From positions 10,726,001 through 10,790,000 of the forward strand of contig OZ059898.1 of assembly GCA_964057225.1 (NCBI GenBank): a stretch of 64,000 bases of DNA, written 5' to 3'. Position numbers and translations under genes: made by a program. The notes under the pieces were generated by a model. It searched no databases. It saw only the letters and a list, made by a program, of their open reading frames with translations, and was not told the origin of the DNA. The DNA is from Auanema rhodensis. Its lineage: Eukaryota > Nematoda > Chromadorea > Rhabditida > Rhabditidae. Below are positions 56,116-64,000 of this stretch, piece by piece (within the stretch, counting starts at the first letter, position 1; the number at the start of each line of letters is the position of its first letter).

Positions 56116-57859
56116 ATGACTGATGCGAGTGAACAGTGAGTTATTATATTTTTACCTTGTTTTAAAATTTTTTGGAGGGCTATTAGAATTTTAGGCCAAG
56201 TAATAGAAATCTAACAATTCAGCAAATGCATTGAATTTTAAGCTAATTTTTGATTTTTAGGAACAATCATGTAAACGGCGGTACCCACGTCGACAGCGAT
56301 GGCCTCATCGAGGTTTGTCTCATAATTTTTTTTATAAGTGTAAAACAATTCATGGTTTTACGGGGTTCTTTCATCGTTCTCACATATTTTCAACCTAAAA
56401 ATCTTATTAGAATTATTTTATTCTATCTTAAAAGAAAATTTGCTATTAGTTTGTTATTTAGTCGTAATTTTATTAATTGTTTAAGGGCAACTATGACGCT
56501 GTTGTCCCATCTTTCGATGAGATGAACCTAAAAGAGGAACTTCTTCGTGGAATTTACGCTTTTGGTTTTGAGAAGCCTTCTGCTATTCAACAGCGTGCTA
56601 TTGTTCCATGTACAACTGGTAAGATTGAATGCCTATAAATTGGGAAAGTGATGCAATTACAGGGCGTGACGTTATCGCTCAGGCTCAGTCCGGAACAGGA
56701 AAAACTGCCACGTTCTCTATCTCTATCCTTCAGAGAATTGACCATGAGAGCCCAACTCTTCAGGCTCTTGTTATGGCTCCAACTCGCGAGTTGGCTCAAC
56801 AAGTAAGATTATTGAATTAATATCAGTAGCATATATGATTTTTTCAAGATCCAAAAGGTTATGTGCGCTCTCGGAGATTACATGAAGATTAATGTTCACG
56901 CTTGTATTGGAGGAACTAGTATCAGAGATGATCAGAGAGCCTTTGAAAATGGAGTTCATGTTGTTGTTGGAACTCCAGGACGTGTCAATGACATGATCAA
57001 CAGAAATGCTCTACGTATGTTAAAGTGAAATTACTGATATTGTGAAATCTGTTTCAGAAACTGAATATATCAAGATGTTTGTTCTTGATGAGGCTGACGA
57101 AATGCTTTCTCGCGGTTTCAAGGATCAAATTTACGAGGTCTTCAAAACTATGCCTCATGAGGTCCAAGTTGTCCTTCTTTCTGCTACTATGCCAGCTGAT
57201 GTACTTGATGTCACTGAGCGTTTCATGCGTGATCCTATCAAGATTTTGGTAAAGAAGGAAGAATTGACCCTTGAAGGTATTCGACAGTTCTACATTAACG
57301 TTCAGAAGGATGTGAGTTTTTCTGATTATTTCGATAATAATATAGTAAATATTTTAGGAGTACAAGTTTGGAACTCTTTGCGATCTGTACGAGTCCGTAA
57401 ACGTTACTCAAGCTGTTATTTTCTGTAACACCAGAAGAAAGGTCGAAGCTCTCACTGATCAGCTCACCAAGAGAAAGTTCACCGTATCATGTCTTCATGG
57501 AGATATGGAACAACAGGAACGTAACGTAATTATGAGAGAATTCCGTTCTGGATCATCCAGAGTTCTCATCACTACTGATCTTCTCGCTCGTGGTATTGAC
57601 GTCCAACAGGTATCATATACATGATTTAATTTTATGTGTAACCGTTTTATTTTTTCAGGTTTCGTTAGTTATTAACTATGATCTTCCCTCTAACCGTGAA
57701 AACTATATTCACCGTATTGGTCGTTCGGGTCGTTTTGGTAGAAAGGGAGTTGCCATTAACTTTGTTACTGAAAATGATGCCCGTGCTCTCAAAGAATTAG
57801 AAACATTCTACAATACCGTTATCGAGGAGATGCCAACTAGCATCATTGATCTTCTTTAG
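56116..57859 (+). CDS. inf-1: Eukaryotic initiation factor 4A, DEAD-box RNA helicase
   Basis: ATP-dependent RNA helicase of the eIF4F complex that unwinds mRNA 5' leaders for ribosome scanning. Exons: 56116-56135, 56261-56312, 56486-56618, 56663-56802, 56849-57014, 57058-57311, 57358-57609, 57659-57859; 1218 nt, 405 residues, the usual eIF4A length. All helicase motifs are intact: Q motif ([13 protein letters not shown]), motif I AQSGTGKT, Ia PTRELA, Ib [49 protein letters not shown]. The C-terminus [11 protein letters not shown] is typical of eIF4A rather than eIF4A3. Codon use is more C/G-ending than in neighbours, as expected for a highly expressed gene. AATAAA follows at 58037, and TBCK begins about 100 nt later on the same strand. 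Confidence 0.98.
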
Positions 57860-58036
57860 ATTGCTTGTTGAACATGGGTTTCGGTTTTTTTCGTTTTTGT
57901 AGACTCCCTGTCCAATTCTTTGGTTTACTTATCTTCATCTCCTTTTTTTCTCCGTTTATCAAATTTCCATTTTTTTAGTCGTTAGCTTTGTTCTTTTGTA
58001 TCTCTTTGCATTGTTGTTCTGTTCATGAGGACTCAA

Positions 58037-58042
58037 AATAAA
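58037..58042 (+). terminator. Poly(A) signal of eIF4A
   Basis: AATAAA 178 nt after the stop and 98 nt before the next start codon. This spacing matches nematode operon junctions. Confidence 0.65.
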
Positions 58043-58135
58043 ATCTATTGTTATCTTGTATCTTGTTCTCGCAATTGGTGGTACAGTCCTCAAATTATGA
58101 CAAACATTAAAATCTATAATTACTAAAGTGTTATT

Positions 58136-58139
58136 AGAT
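58136..58139 (+). promoter_or_regulatory. Candidate spliced-leader (SL2-type) acceptor for TBCK
   Basis: TTATTAG ends two bases before the TBCK ATG, with T-rich sequence upstream (58040-58075). In nematode operons the trans-splice site of a downstream gene sits typically about 100 nt past the upstream poly(A) signal and close to the ATG. Inferred, not shown. Confidence 0.5.
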
Positions 58140-61100
58140 ATGAGGTGTGTAGGAAAAGCCTGTTTTGGAGCAACAGTCATAACAGGACAAGATGAGGGCG
58201 GTAGAACATGCTCAAATGGTCTGCCGGTTGTCCCGGCGTCAGTTCGTATGCTTGGACGGTTTCAAGCATTGAAGAAGTTGGATCATCCCAACCTATGCCA
58301 ATATATAGAATTGATAAGGTGTACTTTGGGTGAGAAATTGTTCTGATGGCAGTACTAATTAAGCGATTACGTTTTTAGCCCAAAATTCGGCTATCTTGGT
58401 ATCAGAACATTTCGAACAGTCACTACGCGATTTGATTCCGATAATTAGGTTTGTGTTACTGGTTCTATAACTTCAAGACATATTAACATGTATGTTTGAT
58501 GTAGGTCTGATATTATAACGGATATAGCAGTTCAAGTAGTCTCAGCGCTGAAATATCTACATGAAAATCACATATGTACAGGGATTCTACGCCCTAATAC
58601 CGTTCTATGCTTTGATCATCGTTCAAATTATGTCATTCGCTTATCGCAATATGGAATTTGGTAGAACTTTTTATATTATTATTGATATAACTTTCTGTAG
58701 TCGTGTCACTGATGGAGGCGTGGATATGGTTGATCCTTTATACTCAGAACATGGCATATCTCCTGAACAGCTGTTGAGGAAAAATAGCTCCAAAGCTTTC
58801 GCAACAATTAAAACAGATGTTTGGGCTCTCGGAATTCTTTTATTTGAATTAGCTACGGTTCGGTAAAAAGTACTTAAAAAGTGTAAGCTGTCGCTTTAGG
58901 GAGTTCTACTAGAAAGTGTTTGGTCTATTAATCAGTATCTCGCCATTCTGGAATCTGCTTTAACTTTTAGTAATATCAAGAAAAACTTATAGTTTAACAT
59001 AACTAAATAAATAATTTAAATCCAGAGCCCATCAGTTTATACAATAAACTGCTAACAACTCTGAAAAACTCTAAATGTGGAACTGTTCGGGAACCAAGTG
59101 CTGAAATGGCTGGTATAATAGAAAAATGTCTACGCCTGTTGCCTTCACAGGTATTTCTTTTGTAATATTTCCGAAAATGAGATTCTGTGCTTTATGATTT
59201 AAATTTTACAACTTTTAATTTATGAGCTATTGCTCAACAATCTGCGCGATATTGTCGTAGCTTAAGCAACCGCCTGTACAATGCAACCCGGGTATTCCAC
59301 AACAATTGTGCGGCTGCTATGTCCCAGCACTACAATGCTCTTTTTCTCATTCAGTTGTAATGGCTAAGTCCTGCTTACATTTTTAAGCTAAAATTGATAC
59401 TTCAAAATGATATTTAAATGTCTTCAAAATTAAATGATAATTATGACTGCAGCGTCCTACTGCTGATGATTTGGTTACTGAAATGAGTAGCACCTTAAAC
59501 TATAAACGTTCAAATGTTGATGTAGAGACTATTCAAGAAATGACCGGTCAGAAATACTTTTTCTTACTGTATAACTGTAAATATGCGTTCAGAAAGAGTA
59601 AATACTGGAGGTGATGACTGGAAGTTAACTGAGCTTCGTGTCGAAGAAGCTTTTTTTCTATGGAAATTATGTGGAGCTTCACCAGAGAGCATTTTGATTA
59701 AGAATGGCATAATTAAACTCCAATTTCCTATTAATACCATCCCTTTGTACATAAATTGTCTGAGCAATATTGTAGTAAGTTTTGGTCTTTTTAGGTTAGT
59801 TGTTGAAGATGCGCGTCTATTTGGAAATGAAGAAGGCAGAACATTCCGGGTTAAATGCAACATATTTCCTCTTACGATGAAAAATCTAAAAGAGGTGTGT
59901 CACATTCATTGATGAAGCTTCACAGTATTATGTTATTATAGAAGCTATTATCCATGGATGATGATGCTTTTCTGCATTCTGTAGAACTTGATGGAGTGCC
60001 CAAGCAATCAACCGATCTGAGCATAATTGTAAAAGAGAAAGACGTCACATATCAAGTATGTATTCTATGTTTATGAATTTTTGATATTTTCAAGTACAAT
60101 TCATATATATATATATATTAGTTATCTCGTACCCTTTTAATACGTCATCTAATAAATGGCCGATACTTTCATAATTTACTGCCAATAGCAGTGTCTGGAG
60201 ACATACCTCCGTTAGTTCGTGGAGCAGGTTTTGGTAAATTTCATTTTGCTTTTATATTTAAGTGTTTCAGTATGGTCTTGTTTATTAGGCTTCAAGGAAA
60301 GCGATAGAATACGCTTTTTTACCTTAGATACATTGGCATCTCACACTAGTGATCGACAGCTTGATGTGGATATTCCACGATGTCACCAAGTATCTATGTG
60401 TTTTCTAATAATGAGGTTTTAAAACCATTTGTAGTATGAGGAGCTAATGACATCACCAGCTGCCCACGCTCAACTCCGTCGACTAATCAAAGGTTGGCTG
60501 CTCTCGCATCCCCAATATGTATATTGGCAAGGCTGTGATAGTTTAACAGCACCTTTTCTACTTTTACATTTCAACGACCCTGGTAAGTTTTCAGATCTTA
60601 ATCTCGTTCTTTAATCAAATGGTTTCAGTGGTTGCATTATCTTCGCTGACGGCATTTATACAAAAATATTTGAAGAATTTCTTCTTGAAGGATAACTCTG
60701 ATGTTATTCAAGGTCTATATTCATGAAAAATAGCATAAAAGTATTAATCTTTAGAATATCTTGCTGTTTTTAACCATTTACTGGCGTATGTTGATTCTCA
60801 TCTATACTTCCAGCTAGCAGACCTAGACTTCTATCCGGAACTTTTTGCCATTCCATGGTACTCGATCCTTTTTTTATAATTTTAGCATGACTTGATTAGG
60901 TTTTTAACATGCTTCGCTCACGTACTACCATTGCATAAGCTATTCCATGTTTGGGATGTTCTTTTACTCAAAGATTCATCATTTCCACTTTTCATAGGTA
61001 GCATTTATCACGTTATGTGGGTTCTTAACCTTCTTGTTTTAGGACTGGCCATTTTGAGACAATTGCGGCAGCGTTTGATTGATGCATCTTTCAATGATGC

Positions 61101-61811
61101 TATACTTTTATTTTCAGATTTACCTGGTAGTTAAAGCTTACTTTCTCTTAATTCAACTTTTACAGATTTGTCTATGGAGCGAGTAATATCTGATTCTCTT
61201 ATGTTTTATGAACGAGTGCCTCCAAGTTGTGCTTTCAGGCTTCATGGAGATCCGCAATCAAGTACATATATAATCTGATTCTAAAAACATAATTTGTTTT
61301 ATGCCTGAGACCAGATGAACCTGGATGTCGTATTCCTTCATTTACTCAAATGAGCCATCATGAGCTAAAGACATGGGATTGCCCTCGTATAAGTAAGGAA
61401 GAGTTTGTCTGGCGCGTAATTCACGAGTTGATTGTGGTTGTTGACATCAGAAATCAGAATGAGTATATTAACAATGATTATTATCTATGATCATTGATGT
61501 TTTCAATTCTAGCTTTCATCGTGGATCTGTTGTTCGTTCTCTGTCGTATCCGAATCCATTAGATTCTGCTCTTCTGAACATAGTCGAGCCTTTAAAAATC
61601 GCTCAAAAAAAATTTCATCCAATTTGTGTAATTGGAGGCAAAGATTTGGATGCAACTCGAGCCGTAAGTAGTAGTATATGAACGTATTATAACGTATTAC
61701 AAAGTTCAGTTTTCATCTATGTTGGTACGAAAACGATACGATGGAGTATGCGTTTTAGATGGTGGTTTCGAAGTGATTCGTGATAATCGTTCAATAATTG
61801 GAGTTAATTAG
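58140..61811 (+). CDS. tbck-1: TBCK, TBC domain-containing protein kinase-like protein
   Basis: Rab-GAP-related protein linked to endolysosomal trafficking and TOR signalling (family knowledge). Exons: 58140-58329, 58379-58448, 58505-58660, 58701-58857, 58900-58969, 59026-59150, 59453-59546, 59593-59746, 59795-59894, 59942-60055, 60122-60227, 60271-60389, 60435-60582, 60629-60712, 60755-60857, 60900-60997, 61043-61126, 61166-61261, 61315-61462, 61513-61663, 61710-61811; 2469 nt, 822 residues, close to the human length. The kinase-like domain (about 1-280) is degenerate: the HRD site reads [12 protein letters not shown] and the DFG site SQYGI, so no catalytic Asp. The TBC domain (about 410-690) keeps the RG-x2-W start (RGAVWSCLLG), the arginine-finger motif DVDIPRCHQ and the glutamine-finger VYWQG. 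A C-terminal rhodanese-like domain ([18 protein letters not shown]) lacks a catalytic Cys. ATG chosen because it follows an acceptor-like TTAG by two bases and leads straight into homology. Confidence 0.94.
60102..60119. repeat. (AT)9 tract in a TBCK intron
   Basis: Short AT run just before the acceptor at 60121. Confidence 0.8.
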
Positions 61812-63895
61812 TATAGTTTTCATAATAAGCGAACTTTTATACTTGTCTGTATGTATTTATTATATTTTATATATATTTATTCGTTTTTGAATTCTCAATG
61901 TCTGTGATTATTACTGTGATCTGTCTACATAATTTTGCATAATATTCTGTATAATATTACTTAAGTAATTAAATAATTATTGTTCCACTCTCTAATAAGA
62001 CTGAAAATAAGTAAGAAAAATCAAATAATAGAGTATTAAACGTAAACATTGTAGAAGAATATTTTTAAGTTTGCTTACAAACTATCCACTATTTACCTGT
62101 ATGTCTACATATTTTGGTATATTGCATCCTAGGAAGCGGTTGTGGACTTGTACAACCTACAAAATCTTACTCTTTTTCATCTATTTGTACCTTAAAGCTC
62201 AACCGTTCATTAAATTTATTAGTAGCTTGCATAGGCGGTAGAGATAAAGTGAGTTCATTGAAATCGTTTTTTTTTAATTTCCGACTTTATCATGGTGTGA
62301 ACATTATCGGCTTTCTTTGAACTAAAAGGTTTGTTCAGTTCCAATGATTTTAATAAGACATTCAGATGTTATTCTGATTTCAGCTTCAGTCATATTTCCA
62401 AATTTTGCCATATGTTTTGATTTAATTATCATATTATAGTAATCTTTGACATATTTCTTCTGATGCATTTGCAATGCCGGCCATCAACACGGCCCTACTT
62501 GTCCTACCGATGCTTTATCTTGCAGGCCGAGACTGAAATGCATTGATAAGATAGAGCTGACCTTTCCATCTTATGTTTTTAATCAAACTTCACTAGGTAG
62601 TTCTACAAGAATCTTGCTCATTTGGAGAGGATCGTTCACATCTCTCTTGTTTGATGAGGAGTTGGAAAAATGTATAAGCTTATTTTTGCCCTCCACCTAA
62701 CTCAAAAAGAATATTTTGTTCAGCTCAAGATATTGTATTTGTTTATTTTTATTGTATTGCAAAAATATGAATTAAATGAACCAAGGTCTACCTTGCAACA
62801 ATTCATCCAACAATTCAAATTTGTTCATCCAGCAATTCAACAAGAACCGTTTGCTCATTTTTCGACATCAGTTTAATGAATCGTTATCAGTTTTTCGTCA
62901 TACCATTTAAAGCCATATTAAACGTGAAATTCAGACAATTTTAAGATTTGTTTCTAAGAACCCTTTATTGAATGATCGATAAAAGTATCATTTCATCATA
63001 TCTTTTGCTCTGGATACATTCTTCAAAAATAATTTTGTGTTCATTCAGTGATATTTCATCTGTAATATTAGTTTATTTGTGTGCTTGTTTCTTATTTCAA
63101 CAACATTTACATGCATTTCCCTTGCTGATTAAGTTTTCTGCTTAATAACCAATTGAACAGATTACAATTTCACCCCACATATCGACTTTATAGTGCAGAA
63201 TCAGCCAGAAGCAGAGCCATGGACCATAACTTGAGTCCGCACCTTTCTTGTATAGGTGGTACAAAAGTTTACTGTGCTCCCTACCCTCATACTTCTCTCT
63301 ATCATTCTCTGTTTTCTCTCTCTTATCATCAACTTTTATATTTCTCCCTCTCTCTCTTGCTCTCTTTGTGTTTGACATGTAGTGTTCTTTCTTTTCTAAT
63401 GTTTTTTATCCATACCATGTTCTTGTCTTTCTGTTCCTCTTCTGTCTAATGCAAAAGCCTTTAACCACTCTTCTCATGTTTTTCTTAATAGATATTAGCA
63501 TCGATTGAATTTTCTACTGTTTTATTAGGATTATAGAGGGTACTAGACTGTTTTTCAATTCATTTTTTCCTTATTACTTATTGTGAACATTTTCTGATTA
63601 CGCTACATCTATGATCATATCAATGCAGCCAGCCTTATATTGTCTAACATTTTGAACCAAACTTATAGTAAGCGTAAAACTAATAATATTTTTGAAATTT
63701 GTTTCATATTCTTTCAACTATTTCATGTTTCTCTAGCACGTCTAATGAGTTTTTTGTTTCTTCAAATTTCACTGTTTAATCCCTTCTTATTTTAATTCAA
63801 TCTTTATATCATCGCATAATACTCACTTCATATTGGCAATCCCACACTTATTAAAATTTATTTTTGAAAAACTATTGTTTTATAGATTTAAAGCG
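61812..63895. other. Region between TBCK and the right-edge gene
   Basis: Holds the TBCK 3' region, an unresolved coding-like segment (61970-62865, see its entry) and about 1 kb upstream of the right-edge gene. The last part is strongly CT-rich on the plus strand (63280-63375), which is the sense strand of that gene. Confidence 0.5.
61970..62865 (-). CDS. Unresolved coding-like region, probably a small minus-strand gene convergent with TBCK
   Basis: Several minus-strand segments have protein-like composition: an ATG at about 62857 followed by SKRFLLNCWMNKFELLDELLQ-type sequence up to a G|GTAGAC donor at 62792; a frame at 62511-62440 (VLMAGIANASEEICQRLL); one at 62409-62325 (AKFGNMTEAEIRITSEC); and 62250-62190 joined across a 34-nt intron to 62160-62099. 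I could not join them into one closed model. Plus-strand frames over the same DNA (62142-62249, ending at a good GTGAGT donor, and 62329 onward) also look open. I recognise no family. Coordinates mark the extent only. Confidence 0.3.
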
Positions 63896-64000
63896 ATGTC
63901 ACAAATTGAATGGAATCAGATGCAATCATACGATCCATTTACTAACCCATGGCCTAATACTCATACTCATATGCAAGTTCCTGATCAGCAAATAGGTTGG
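63896..64000 (+). CDS. 5' coding exon of an unrecognised gene, truncated by window edge
   Basis: ATG at 63896 follows an acceptor-like TTTATAG (ending 63885) by 10 nt and opens 35 codons to the window end without a stop. The peptide starts MSQIEWNQMQSYDPF and is rich in Gln, Asn, His and Pro. This suggests a disordered N-terminus such as many RNA-binding or transcription proteins have, but that is only compositional. The 3' part is outside the window, so no function is assigned. Confidence 0.55.
   Translation, partial: MSQIEWNQMQSYDPFTNPWPNTHTHMQVPDQQIGW

Overview
The window reads as nuclear DNA of a nematode. It is AT-rich, and its genes are split by many very short introns, most often 44-46 nt, with GT donors and pyrimidine-rich acceptors ending in CAG, TAG or AAG. 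The identifiable proteins have clear nematode relatives: RIM/UNC-10, PIX-1, an anion-type Cys-loop channel, eIF4A/INF-1 and TBCK. An acceptor AG two bases before the TBCK start, about 100 nt after the eIF4A poly(A) signal, looks like a nematode operon junction. I cannot name the species. All gene models were built by eye from splice signals, frame closure and protein similarity; nothing was searched.

Layout. (1) 1-497, minus: start of an alpha-arrestin gene that runs off the left edge. (2) 498-8997: long flank with one weak minus ORF (6032-6445) and a cluster of AGGTCA half-sites. (3) 8998-15391, plus: a 537-residue ligand-gated anion channel in 13 exons. (4) 16529-21732, plus: a PNUTS (PPP1R10)-like protein with TFIIS-N-like domain, RVxF-type PP1 docking motif and CCCH finger. 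(5) 24207-36275, minus: unc-10/RIM, about 36 coding exons and 1347 residues, with zinc finger, PDZ, C2A and C2B. (6) 36276-52109: 15.8 kb with no gene I can support, strongly purine-biased on the plus strand and rich in GA repeats. (7) 52110-54892, minus: pix-1 (SH3, DH, PH, coiled coil). (8) 55541-56028, minus: a small unrecognised gene divergent from eIF4A. (9) 56116-57859, plus: eIF4A, followed at operon-like distance by (10) 58140-61811, plus: TBCK (pseudokinase, TBC, rhodanese-like). (11) 61970-62865: an unresolved coding-like region, probably minus strand. (12) 63896-64000, plus: first exon of another gene cut by the right edge.

The genes do not form one pathway. The channel, RIM and PIX are neuronal or cytoskeletal signalling proteins. 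eIF4A and TBCK, which may share a transcript, have general cellular roles in translation and in Rab/TOR-linked trafficking. PNUTS is a nuclear PP1 and transcription-termination factor.
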